DNA of 6,920 nt from an uncultured Agathobaculum sp. (GCA_944376955.1 CALWEB010000134.1:1-6920), one strand, 5' to 3'. Positions 1 through 5,687 are shown, numbered from the stretch's first letter. Translations and numbers: made by a program. The notes: a model not told the origin generated them from the sequence alone.

Positions 1-110
1 GCTCAGATAAGCCGATCATGAAGTGGTTCATCCCGTTCGGCAAGTATGTCTTTGTTCCGCTTTGCGTGCTGTGTTTTGTGCTCGGCATCGCTTGGGGCGG
101 CATCGGCTGA
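1..110 (+). CDS. C-terminal end of a membrane transporter, probably sodium-dependent (NSS/SNF family), partial
   Basis: Only the last 35 codons are in the window, read in the frame that begins at base 3 and stops with TGA at 108-110. The peptide has a short charged start (SDKPIMKWF), a pattern IPFGKYVFVPLCVLC, a hydrophobic helix and a glycine-rich end (GIAWGGIG). A final helix with a 'K-[WF]-x-I-x-x-GKYV-x-x-P' lead-in and a GGIG terminus is typical, from memory, of bacterial sodium:neurotransmitter symporter family proteins, which import amino acids with sodium. The assignment rests on this tail alone, so another multi-pass transporter remains possible. A hairpin terminator follows 41 bases downstream, so this gene ends its transcription unit. 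Confidence 0.5.
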   Translation, partial: SDKPIMKWFIPFGKYVFVPLCVLCFVLGIAWGGIG

Positions 111-151
111 TCCCGTAACTGGAAAAATATTATCACTCCCCTTCCCACGGG

Positions 152-187
152 AATTGCCCGCCGCCTGTTGCAGACGGCGGGCAATTT
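152..187 (+). terminator. Intrinsic terminator-like hairpin after the transporter gene
   Basis: A perfect 12-bp stem pairs 152-163 (AATTGCCCGCCG) with 175-186 (CGGCGGGCAATT) around an 11-base loop. The T run after it is short (TTT, then ATGTT), so termination may be only partly efficient. The loop also holds the likely -35 element of the next gene's promoter, so the two signals share DNA. Confidence 0.65.
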
Positions 188-197
188 ATGTTATACT
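168..197 (+). promoter_or_regulatory. Predicted sigma-A promoter with extended -10 for the PsiE-family gene
   Basis: TTGCAG at 168-173 and TATACT at 192-197 are separated by 18 bases. TGT directly before the -10 makes an extended -10 (TGtTATACT). The -35 lies in the loop of the upstream terminator hairpin. Initiation near 204 would leave a short leader before the Shine-Dalgarno site at 231-236. The call comes from motif match and position only. Confidence 0.5.
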
Positions 198-230
198 TAC
201 GAAACAGAACAGAATGGAATATGAGGAATG

Positions 231-236
231 AAGGAG
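231..236 (+). promoter_or_regulatory. Ribosome binding site that sets the PsiE-family start
   Basis: AAGGAG lies six bases before the ATG at 243. An in-frame ATG at 228 lies before this site and has no comparable signal, so translation should begin at 243. Confidence 0.8.
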
Positions 237-242
237 AAAAAA

Positions 243-716
243 ATGAATTCAGATCTGCGCGACAAGCTATCCAGTGCAGCCACTGCGATCGAGATCACGC
301 TCGGCCTGATTATCCTGCTGGCCTGTTTGATTTGCAGTTTCGGTTTGGTGTTCACCACCGAAATGGGCAAACTATTCCTAGTGCCGGATTATTTGCAGGA
401 ACGGCTCAGCGACGCCTGCCTGATCATCATCGGCATCGAGCTGATCAAAATGATCACCAGCTATACGATTGACTCCGTGGTGGATGTCATGCTGCTGGCG
501 ATTGCCCGTCAGATGATCGTGGAACATACCTCGCCGCTGGAAAACCTGCTGGCGGTGCTGTCGGTTGGCGTATTGTTCGTCATCCGCAAGTATTTGTACA
601 TTTCGCGTTTGGATAACCGCAAGAGGAACAAAAAGGACATCGAAAACGATGTCCGCGCGGAAGTGCTGGGGTTTGATATTTCCAAAGAGGAACCGAAGAA
701 GGAAGGCCGTCCCTGA
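243..716 (+). CDS. PsiE-family (phosphate-starvation-inducible E-like) membrane protein
   Basis: The protein has 157 residues when started at ATG 243, which has a well-placed AAGGAG; the in-frame ATG at 228 would add five residues overlapping the ribosome site. Four hydrophobic segments are visible, at about residues 14-36, 56-76, 80-94 and 100-119. They are followed by a basic and acidic cytoplasmic tail (RLDNRKRNKKDIEND onward). The segment IELIKMITSY (residues 65-74) and the AIARQMIVEH stretch (86-95) resemble the conserved core of PsiE proteins. The length fits that family, whose biochemical role is poorly understood; E. coli psiE is induced by phosphate starvation. No Pho-box-like repeat is evident upstream here, so phosphate control should not be assumed. 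It is a single-gene unit with its own promoter and terminator. Confidence 0.72.
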   Translation: MNSDLRDKLSSAATAIEITLGLIILLACLICSFGLVFTTEMGKLFLVPDYLQERLSDACLIIIGIELIKMITSYTIDSVVDVMLLAIARQMIVEHTSPLENLLAVLSVGVLFVIRKYLYISRLDNRKRNKKDIENDVRAEVLGFDISKEEPKKEGRP

Positions 717-730
717 ATGGGACGGCCTTT
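703..730 (+). terminator. Intrinsic terminator overlapping the PsiE-family stop codon
   Basis: An 11-bp perfect stem pairs 703-713 (AAGGCCGTCCC) with 719-729 (GGGACGGCCTT). The 5-base loop contains the TGA stop (714-716). The left arm encodes the last residues, GRP. The plus-strand T tail is short. On the opposite strand the hairpin is followed by the pyrimidine-rich TTCCTTCTTC, so it may also stop transcripts of the convergent HAD gene. Confidence 0.72.
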
Positions 731-743
731 GCCATACACCGGC

Positions 744-775
744 AGGGGCAGCCCCTCTTTCGAAGCGCTGCCCCT
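744..775. repeat. Inverted repeat between convergent gene ends
   Basis: AGGGGCAGC (744-752) is complementary to GCTGCCCCT (767-775). The 14-base spacer contains a small TTCGAA-centred inner hairpin. The 9-mer GCCCCTCTT also recurs as a direct repeat at 751-759 and 770-778. There is no T run on either side, so this is not a classic terminator. It lies 15 bases beyond the HAD stop codon and may act as a 3'-end stabilising hairpin. Confidence 0.45.
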
Positions 776-790
776 CTTATGGATCGTTTG

Positions 791-1582
791 CTATTCGGCA
801 GGCGGGATTTCCCCCACCCCGTTCAGGATATAATGCGGCCGGTAAGCGTAGTTTTCAACATCGGCACGCGTGGTACAGCCCGAAAGCACCAGAACGGTGT
901 CCAGGCCGGTTTCGATGCCCGCGACGATATCGGTATCCATGCGGTCGCCCACCATAACAGCCTCATGTGAGTGTACGCCCAGCAGGCGCAAGCCGGTGCG
1001 CATCATCAGCGGGTTGGGCTTGCCGACGTAATACGCGCTTTTGCCGGTGGCCAGCTCAATCGGGGCCACGAGCGCGCGGCAAGCCGGGATGATGCCCTGC
1101 TCGGACGGGCCGGTCAAGTCGGAGTTGGTCGCAATCAGACGTGCGCCCTTGTTGACCAAATCGACCGCCTTGAGGATGGTCTGATAGTTATAGGTGTTGG
1201 TTTCGCCCGCGATAACGTAATCCGGGTCCACATCGTTCATCACGATGCCCGCTTCGTACAGCGCGCCGACCAGACCGGGTGCGCCGATCACATAGGCGGA
1301 TGCGCCGGGCTTCTGGCTGGCCACAAACTTCGCCGTTGCCAGTGCAGAGGTATAAAAATGCTCCTCACCGATTTCCAGCCCCATGCGGGCGAGCTTTTGC
1401 TGGAGTTCCAGCGGCGAACGCTCGGACGAGTTGGTCAGGAACAGGAAGCTCTTGTTTTCCTGTTGCAGCCAAGATACAAATTCGGTCACGCCTTTCAGCA
1501 GACGGTTGCCGTGATAGATGACACCGTCCATATCGCAGATAAAACCTTTTTTCTCACGAAGCAATGCAAGTGTTTCGCTCAT
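791..1582 (-). CDS. NagD-like HAD-IIA family phosphatase
   Basis: This encodes a 263-residue cytosolic hydrolase of the haloacid dehalogenase superfamily, subfamily IIA, which removes phosphate from small phosphorylated metabolites. All four HAD motifs are present. Motif I is DMDG with the nucleophile D17 and acid/base D19. Motif II is LTNSS at 49-53. Motif III is K188 in VGKPNP. Motif IV is GDRMDTDI at 212-219, with D213 and D218 as magnesium ligands. ATNSD at 151-155, in the substrate-cap region, matches the ATNxD signature of NagD and p-nitrophenyl-phosphatase-like proteins. Length is normal. Start 1582 is preferred because CTCCTTT on the plus strand (AAAGGAG in the mRNA) lies seven bases ahead. 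A longer reading from 1666 would add 28 low-complexity, poorly conserved-looking residues without a ribosome site. The true substrate cannot be told from sequence. NagD of E. coli prefers UMP and GMP, but family members vary. Confidence 0.92.
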   Translation of the reverse strand: MSETLALLREKKGFICDMDGVIYHGNRLLKGVTEFVSWLQQENKSFLFLTNSSERSPLELQQKLARMGLEIGEEHFYTSALATAKFVASQKPGASAYVIGAPGLVGALYEAGIVMNDVDPDYVIAGETNTYNYQTILKAVDLVNKGARLIATNSDLTGPSEQGIIPACRALVAPIELATGKSAYYVGKPNPLMMRTGLRLLGVHSHEAVMVGDRMDTDIVAGIETGLDTVLVLSGCTTRADVENYAYRPHYILNGVGEIPPAE

Positions 1583-1589
1583 TTCGGGT

Positions 1590-1596
1590 CTCCTTT
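1590..1596 (-). promoter_or_regulatory. Ribosome binding site fixing the HAD phosphatase start
   Basis: The minus-strand AAAGGAG lies seven bases upstream of the ATG at 1582. It supports the shorter reading over the in-frame ATG at 1666, which would place this site inside the coding region. Confidence 0.8.
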
Positions 1597-1618
1597 CGCT
1601 GTATTGTGCGCTACTTCT

Positions 1619-1648
1619 ATTATGCGGAGCGCGGGGCGGTTTCGTCAA
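1619..1648 (-). promoter_or_regulatory. Predicted promoter of the HAD phosphatase gene
   Basis: On the minus strand, TTGACG (1648-1643) and CATAAT (1624-1619) are 18 bases apart, each a five-of-six match to the sigma-A consensus. Transcription would start near 1612 and give a short leader containing the AAAGGAG site. This is further evidence against a start at 1666, which would lie upstream of the promoter. Confidence 0.6.
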
Positions 1649-1695
1649 GAGGGAAAGTGCGCCCAAGTGTTAAATAAGTGTAAAGGATGGAGGCT

Positions 1696-1724
1696 TTGCG
1701 CGGGCGGGCAAAGCATGGTATACT
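1696..1724 (+). promoter_or_regulatory. Predicted extended -10 promoter of the hydrolase-acyltransferase operon
   Basis: TATACT at 1719-1724 is preceded by TGG (extended -10). TTGCGC at 1696-1701 is a weak -35 at 17-base spacing. It fires away from the HAD promoter, whose outer edge is about 47 bases away, so the two units share a divergent control region. No clear operator repeat was seen between them. Confidence 0.5.
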
Positions 1725-1756
1725 GTTAGTGAATTGAGGAAACGGAGAAAATCACC

Positions 1757-2719
1757 ATGGCAATCAGCAAAGCCATGCGTGCGGCACTGCACGCACTGAG
1801 CTATCCGGCAAATATTGATGTTGGGAAAACCTATAAGGTGGAGCGCGCGATCCGCGGCCTGCGCACCCCGCTCGCACCGCTTTACCACTTATGGGATCAT
1901 AAAATCGAACGGGACGGACACGATATCCGTGTGCGCATCTACCCACCAAAAAAGCAGACGAAAAGCCGCCTGCTGCTGTTTTTCCACGGCGGCGGCTGGG
2001 TGCTGGAAAACGTGGACACCTACAACGCGGTCTGCCGCAATCTGGCGCGGCGCACGGGCTGCCGTGTGGCTTCGGTCGAATACGGCCTTGCGCCCGAGCA
2101 TGTGTTCCCTGAGGGGCTGGAGGATTGCTATGCCGCCGCACGCGAAGTGTACCGCAATCCGGAGCAGTTCGGCGTGCGCTCGCAGGAGATCACGCTCGTC
2201 GGGGACTCGGCGGGCGGCAATCTGGCCGCGGCGGTGTCGCTCATGGCGCGCGACCGCGGGGAATTTGAGATTGCGCAGCAAATCCTTATCTACCCCGCCA
2301 CCTATCACGACCATTCGCCCGATTCGCGCTTTGATTCCGTGCGCGACAACGGCACGGATTACCTGCTGACCGCCAAACGCGTCAGCGATTATATGGCGCT
2401 ATACGCCGGCGGGGATGAGACGCAGATGCACAACCCATATTTTGCGCCGCTTCTTGCGTCCGACCTGTCCCACCAGCCACGCACGCTGGTGATCACAGCG
2501 GAGTTTGACCCGCTGCGCGACGAAGGCGAAGCCTACGCCTGCGCACTGCGGGAAGCGGGCAACCCTGTCGAACAATACCGGATGCCGGATGCGCTGCACG
2601 GTTATTTCTCGCTGCCCATGCGGTTCCCAATGGTGCGCCGCACCTATGACCTGATTGAACAATTCCTGAACGGGGAGTCAATGGCATGTCAAACGACAAA
2701 CGCAACCGAAAAAACCTGA
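1757..2719 (+). CDS. HSL-type (family IV) alpha/beta hydrolase, predicted carboxylesterase
   Basis: The 320-residue protein belongs to the hormone-sensitive-lipase-like alpha/beta hydrolases (alpha/beta hydrolase fold-3), which cleave acyl esters of small or lipid substrates. The oxyanion-hole motif HGGGW is at 77-81. The nucleophile elbow is GDSAGG, with S151. The expected acid is D251 in EFDPLRDEG, and the histidine is H281 in LHGYF. The motif YGLAPEHVFP (109-118) is also typical of the family. No signal peptide is visible, so it is probably cytosolic or peripheral. ATG 1757 follows a purine-rich GAGGAAACGGAG tract with nine bases of spacing. The 3' end overlaps the next gene by 34 bases, giving residues beyond about 306 (GESMACQTTNATEKT) that look non-conserved. 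Catalysis looks intact. The substrate is unknown; context suggests an ester made by the adjacent acyltransferase. Confidence 0.9.
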   Translation: MAISKAMRAALHALSYPANIDVGKTYKVERAIRGLRTPLAPLYHLWDHKIERDGHDIRVRIYPPKKQTKSRLLLFFHGGGWVLENVDTYNAVCRNLARRTGCRVASVEYGLAPEHVFPEGLEDCYAAAREVYRNPEQFGVRSQEITLVGDSAGGNLAAAVSLMARDRGEFEIAQQILIYPATYHDHSPDSRFDSVRDNGTDYLLTAKRVSDYMALYAGGDETQMHNPYFAPLLASDLSHQPRTLVITAEFDPLRDEGEAYACALREAGNPVEQYRMPDALHGYFSLPMRFPMVRRTYDLIEQFLNGESMACQTTNATEKT

Positions 2720-3993
2720 GTTGGAGCCGCTTGGATAACGCGGCGAAGATCTTCCCGCCCACCTCGCACGGGTCTGCGACGGGCGTGTTCCGTCTGTCGT
2801 GCGAACTGCATGAGCCGGTCGCTCCCGACGTGCTGCAAACCGCACTTGACCGCACGCTCGAGCGCTACCCGCATCTGCTGATGGTTATGCGGCGCGGCGT
2901 TTTCTGGTACTATCTGGAGCAGACCACACTGCGCCCCTCGGCTGTGCCGGAACATGCAGCGCCGTGCGCCGCACTGTATGAGGGCAGCCGGTCGTTGCTG
3001 TTCCGTGTCAGCTACTGGCGGCACAAGGTCAGTCTGGACATGTATCATGTGCTAGCGGACGGCGCGGGTGCGATTGAGTTTTTTGAATCGCTGATGACCG
3101 CATATTTGACGCTGCGCCACCCGGAAGCGGGCGTAGACGGACTGCCGCAGGCGTCGGTATCCCAGCGCTGGGCAGACAGTTTCCAGAAGTACTACAAACC
3201 GCGCAGCGGCGGCAAGGCATCGGAAGGGCTGGGCCGCGCCTATCGCCTGCGCGGTGTGCGCCGCGCGGACGGTGGCCTGACTGTGATCGAAGGCGTGGCG
3301 GATGTGCGGCAGGTGCTTGCCGCCGCGCATCGCTGCGGTGCAACGCTGACGGTCTACATGGCCTCGCTGCTGCTCTCCGCTATCCACAGCGAAATGTATG
3401 TGCGGGAGCAAAAAAAGCCAGTTGTGCTGACCGTCCCGGTTGATCTGCGCAGCTTTTTCCCCTCGCGCACGACGCGCAACTTTTTCGGCACCATCCGTGT
3501 CGGCTACGATTTTTCCCAGCGCTGCGGCGAGATCGAAGACATTGTCGCGTGCGTGGCCGCCGCATTCAAAGAAGAACTTACCCCGGAGCGGCTGGGCGCG
3601 CGCATGAACCAACTGTCCGCGCTCGAGCACAACCCAGTGCTGCGGCTCATCCCTCTGGCGCTCAAAAATCCGGTGCTGCGGCTTTCGGGCGCAGTAGCCG
3701 GCCGCGGGGAGACCGCCGCGCTGTCCAACGTGGGCAAATTCCGCCTGCCGGAAGCACTGCACCCCTTTGTGCGCGGCTTTGGCGTGTTTATGTCCACGGG
3801 CGCGACACAGCTTTGTACCTGCTCGTTCGGCACCGAGCTGCATTTCGGCTTTACCTCGGCTTTTGAGAACACGGAAGTGCAGCGGCGGTTTTTTGAGCTG
3901 CTGGCTGACGAGGGAATTGCGATTGAAATCCGCAGCAACGAATACCATGAGGAGGAGGGAGCGGTATGCAGCGATGCCCCAGCTGCCGAGTGA
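2686..3993 (+). CDS. HxxxDG acyltransferase, alcohol-acetyltransferase/condensation-domain-like
   Basis: The 435-residue protein has the layout of the CoA-dependent acyltransferase/condensation superfamily, which transfers acyl groups to an alcohol or amine. The catalytic motif is H121-VLA-D125-G126; the first histidine of the usual HHxxxDG is tyrosine here (Y120), but the catalytic second one is kept. PVDLR at 251-255 with NFFG at 265-268, and ALSNVGKF at 345-352, match conserved regions of alcohol acetyltransferase and PapA-like proteins. The N-terminal part (RYPHLLMVMRRGVFWYYLE) resembles the start of the first chloramphenicol-acetyltransferase-like lobe. There is no carrier-protein domain, so this is a stand-alone transferase and not part of a peptide synthetase. 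GGGGAG at 2672-2677, within the hydrolase gene, lies eight bases before the ATG; a 34-base overlap points to translational coupling. Donor and acceptor are unknown. Confidence 0.8.
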   Translation: MSNDKRNRKNLSWSRLDNAAKIFPPTSHGSATGVFRLSCELHEPVAPDVLQTALDRTLERYPHLLMVMRRGVFWYYLEQTTLRPSAVPEHAAPCAALYEGSRSLLFRVSYWRHKVSLDMYHVLADGAGAIEFFESLMTAYLTLRHPEAGVDGLPQASVSQRWADSFQKYYKPRSGGKASEGLGRAYRLRGVRRADGGLTVIEGVADVRQVLAAAHRCGATLTVYMASLLLSAIHSEMYVREQKKPVVLTVPVDLRSFFPSRTTRNFFGTIRVGYDFSQRCGEIEDIVACVAAAFKEELTPERLGARMNQLSALEHNPVLRLIPLALKNPVLRLSGAVAGRGETAALSNVGKFRLPEALHPFVRGFGVFMSTGATQLCTCSFGTELHFGFTSAFENTEVQRRFFELLADEGIAIEIRSNEYHEEEGAVCSDAPAAE

Positions 3994-4631
3994 CCGTGGC
4001 CGGCCACAAAACCTGCTGCCCGCTGTGCGGAGGACAGCTTTCCGGCACGCCGGAACCGGACACCGAAGTATTTCCCGCGCTGGAAAAGCCGCGCTTTACC
4101 ACCGGATTCGTGCTGCGCCTGCTGGCACTGATTGCGATTGCAGTGGGTGTCATCTGTGTGCTGGTCAACATCGCCACCGGGATGCACGCGCTCTGGTCGC
4201 TGTTCGTTGTGGCGGGCGCGGTCTGCGTCTGGGTGGCGGCGGCGGTCGGTGTGGCCTACCGGCGTGACATGACGCAAAATATCGGCTGGCAAGTTGTGCT
4301 GATCCCGGTGCTGTCCTTCCTGTGGGACTGGTGGACGGGCTGGCGCGGCTGGTCGGTGGATTTCGTGCTGCCATGCGTGTGTATGGTGGGTATTTTGGCG
4401 ATGCTGCTCATTGCCGTGCTGTGCAAGACGCCGCTGCGGCGGTTTGCCGGGCCGCTGATCGGTGCCTGCGCATTCGGCCTGCTGCCACTGATCCTGATTG
4501 CCTGCGGGCGGGTGCGTGTACTGCTGCCTTCGCTTCTGTGCGCGGGGCTGTCGATTTTATCCATCGCCGCGCTCGTGCTGTTTCAGTGGCAAACCATCAA
4601 AGCGGAACTCCAGCGGCGGTTTCATCTATAA
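3966..4631 (+). CDS. Zinc-ribbon multi-pass membrane protein, DUF6320-like
   Basis: This is a 221-residue protein. Its N-terminus has a probable zinc ribbon (C4-x2-C7, then C17/C18 and C21 in CCPLCGG), followed by a proline-rich linker. Six hydrophobic helices lie at about 46-70, 74-98, 105-124, 131-153, 158-180 and 184-207, and the tail is basic (QRRFHL). A tryptophan-rich loop, WDWWTGWRGW, lies at 120-129. From memory this is the arrangement of the DUF6320 family, commonly found behind a hydrolase and an acyltransferase-like gene in gut Clostridia. No enzymatic motif is visible. The start has an excellent AGGAGG (3953-3958) seven bases upstream, and the gene overlaps the acyltransferase by 28 bases. 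It may anchor the two enzymes at the membrane or move the product; this is inference only. Confidence 0.78.
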   Translation: MQRCPSCRVTVAGHKTCCPLCGGQLSGTPEPDTEVFPALEKPRFTTGFVLRLLALIAIAVGVICVLVNIATGMHALWSLFVVAGAVCVWVAAAVGVAYRRDMTQNIGWQVVLIPVLSFLWDWWTGWRGWSVDFVLPCVCMVGILAMLLIAVLCKTPLRRFAGPLIGACAFGLLPLILIACGRVRVLLPSLLCAGLSILSIAALVLFQWQTIKAELQRRFHL

Positions 4632-4650
4632 GCGGCGAATAACCCATATG

Positions 4651-4684
4651 AAAAAGGGCTGGAACTTTCGTTCCAGCCCTTTTT
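4651..4684. terminator. Strong bidirectional intrinsic terminator
   Basis: A perfect 15-bp stem pairs 4651-4665 with 4670-4684 around the 4-base loop TTTC. It is GC-rich in its core, with A5 on one side and T5 on the other, so it works in both directions. It ends the plus-strand operon 19 bases after its last stop and serves the convergent minus-strand zinc-ribbon gene, which stops at 4717. Confidence 0.93.
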
Positions 4685-4716
4685 CGTGCGTCTTCATTGG
4701 TTACAAACCATATTGG

Positions 4717-5631
4717 TCAGCCGTCCTGCACTCTGGTCAGAGGTACAAATGCCGACGCGCCAAAGATCCCCACCTGCTCCGCGTCCTGCAAGACAAGGTC
4801 GCCGGTTTGGCGGTCCACATATACGATCAACCACAGATCGGTGCTCTGCTGCCGGGTGTCATACCGGTCATACAACACTCCACCATAGCTCATTTCGTCG
4901 CAAGACAGGGAAAGCGTTAAGCTGTCGTACTGCGCGGGTGGGAAATTCTCATCATACATTTCCTCTTCAGGGTAGTTGTACACACACCAGGTGTAGCCAC
5001 TTTCCTCATATGTACCCGTGCCATCGTCAATCATCAGCGAATAATCGCCCATCTCGCCCGGATCGACCCACAGGTCGATATTCGTACCATCCGCCAGCGT
5101 CGCCATTGCGTGATCGCCCGTCAGGTCGTGCAAGATGGCATAAACGCTGGCATAATTGTCCGGATCATATTCATAGATCTCACCCGGCGTATAATACACC
5201 GTATTGTCATCATAGTCGTCCCAAGCTTTTGCTTCCGCTTCCGGCTCCGACGTGCCCCAATCGTCCAAATCCAGCTCGAATGAACTGACGCTGCCGCGCA
5301 TGTTGCTGAACACATTCGCTGCCATCGGTGCCAGCGCAGGCAGCAGATTGAGCACGATAACTGCCGCTGCAACAACCGCTGCCACCTTCCCTTTGCCTTT
5401 TGGCGTTTCACGAATCGGTTTGACGCTGGGTTTGGCTTGTTTGGCACGTATGGGCGTTTTCCGTGTCCGTGTTTTCTGATAGGTCGGCTCGTCTGCAAAC
5501 TGCTTTTCGCGCCATGCGGCCGCCTTCTTTTCCAGTTCGCCCACACGGCCGCGGGTTCCCGCGCGTGCCCCACAGATCGGGCACTCCCGGTCTTCATCAC
5601 TGTAATTGATTCCGCAATGCTGGCACTTCAT
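4717..5631 (-). CDS. Zinc-ribbon single-pass membrane protein with acidic C-terminal domain, function unknown
   Basis: The 304-residue protein has distinct parts in order. Residues 1-21 form a zinc ribbon (C3-x2-C6, C17-x2-C20, ending ICGA). Residues 31-46 look like a short charged helix. Residues 52-82 are strongly basic (KTRTRKTPIRAKQAK and on). One membrane helix spans about 83-105. An acidic, tyrosine-rich domain follows (about 117-304, with DLDDW, DDYDDNTVYY and YEYDPDNY). The basic flank predicts the zinc ribbon in the cytosol and the acidic domain outside. Clostridia have many such 'zinc-ribbon domain-containing' proteins of unknown role, and I recognise no specific family for the outer domain. 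ATG 5631 is chosen because it opens directly onto MKCQHCG and has AAGGGGGG seven bases before it. An in-frame ATG at 5685 would add 18 residues encoded largely by an inverted repeat. Confidence 0.8.
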   Translation of the reverse strand: MKCQHCGINYSDEDRECPICGARAGTRGRVGELEKKAAAWREKQFADEPTYQKTRTRKTPIRAKQAKPSVKPIRETPKGKGKVAAVVAAAVIVLNLLPALAPMAANVFSNMRGSVSSFELDLDDWGTSEPEAEAKAWDDYDDNTVYYTPGEIYEYDPDNYASVYAILHDLTGDHAMATLADGTNIDLWVDPGEMGDYSLMIDDGTGTYEESGYTWCVYNYPEEEMYDENFPPAQYDSLTLSLSCDEMSYGGVLYDRYDTRQQSTDLWLIVYVDRQTGDLVLQDAEQVGIFGASAFVPLTRVQDG

Positions 5632-5635
5632 GCGT

Positions 5636-5679
5636 ACGCCCCCCTTCTCTGTCTTCATCATAGCAGAGAAGGGGGGCGT
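5636..5679 (-). promoter_or_regulatory. Perfect inverted repeat covering the ribosome binding site of the zinc-ribbon gene
   Basis: ACGCCCCCCTTCTCT at 5636-5650 is exactly complementary to AGAGAAGGGGGGCGT at 5665-5679. G5651 with C5664 extends it to 16 bp around a 12-base loop. In the minus-strand mRNA the arm nearer the gene includes the site AAGGGGGG (5646-5639). The hairpin starts nine bases after the stop of the upstream CmpB-like gene but has no T tail; the start codon follows four bases after it. It could therefore hide the ribosome site in readthrough mRNA more readily than it could terminate. Confidence 0.75.
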
Positions 5680-5685
5680 GTGCAA
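5657..5685 (-). promoter_or_regulatory. Predicted extended -10 promoter inside the hairpin, for the zinc-ribbon gene
   Basis: On the minus strand, TGC precedes TATGAT (5662-5657), giving an extended -10. TTGCAC (5685-5680) is a weak -35 at 17-base spacing. Initiation would fall near 5650, at the inner end of the gene-proximal arm. Such a transcript would lack the other arm and leave the ribosome site free. This is a motif-based prediction. Confidence 0.42.
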
Positions 5686-5687
5686 GT

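Noticed and set aside
46..231. Short plus-strand frame of 61 codons at the left edge
   Set aside because: It overlaps the transporter tail in another frame, then runs through the terminator and promoter of the next gene; cysteine- and arginine-rich composition fits non-coding sequence.
744..778. Paired direct and inverted copies of GCCCCTCTT as a mobile-element end or attachment site
   Set aside because: There is no partner copy elsewhere in the window, no integrase or transposase gene, and the position between convergent gene ends fits a 3'-end hairpin better.
1583..1666. N-terminal extension of the HAD phosphatase to an ATG at 1666
   Set aside because: The predicted promoter and the AAAGGAG site both lie inside this extension, and the added residues do not resemble the family.
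971..1729. Plus-strand open frame of 252 codons over the HAD phosphatase
   Set aside because: It is the complement of an intact HAD gene with all four motifs. It shows no ribosome site and no coherent fold signature.
3052..3948. Long minus-strand open frame (298 codons) opposite the acyltransferase
   Set aside because: It is antisense to a gene with clear catalytic motifs. Its product is rich in R, H, A and G with no recognisable domain, as expected from the complement of GC-rich codons.
3504..4292. Minus-strand open frame (262 codons) spanning the acyltransferase/membrane protein junction
   Set aside because: It crosses two well-supported genes, has low-complexity arginine- and serine-rich composition, and has no plausible start signal.
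5632..5685. N-terminal extension of the zinc-ribbon protein to an ATG at 5685
   Set aside because: The added 18 residues are encoded by the inverted repeat and predicted promoter. The protein naturally begins at MKCQHCG with a ribosome site ahead.
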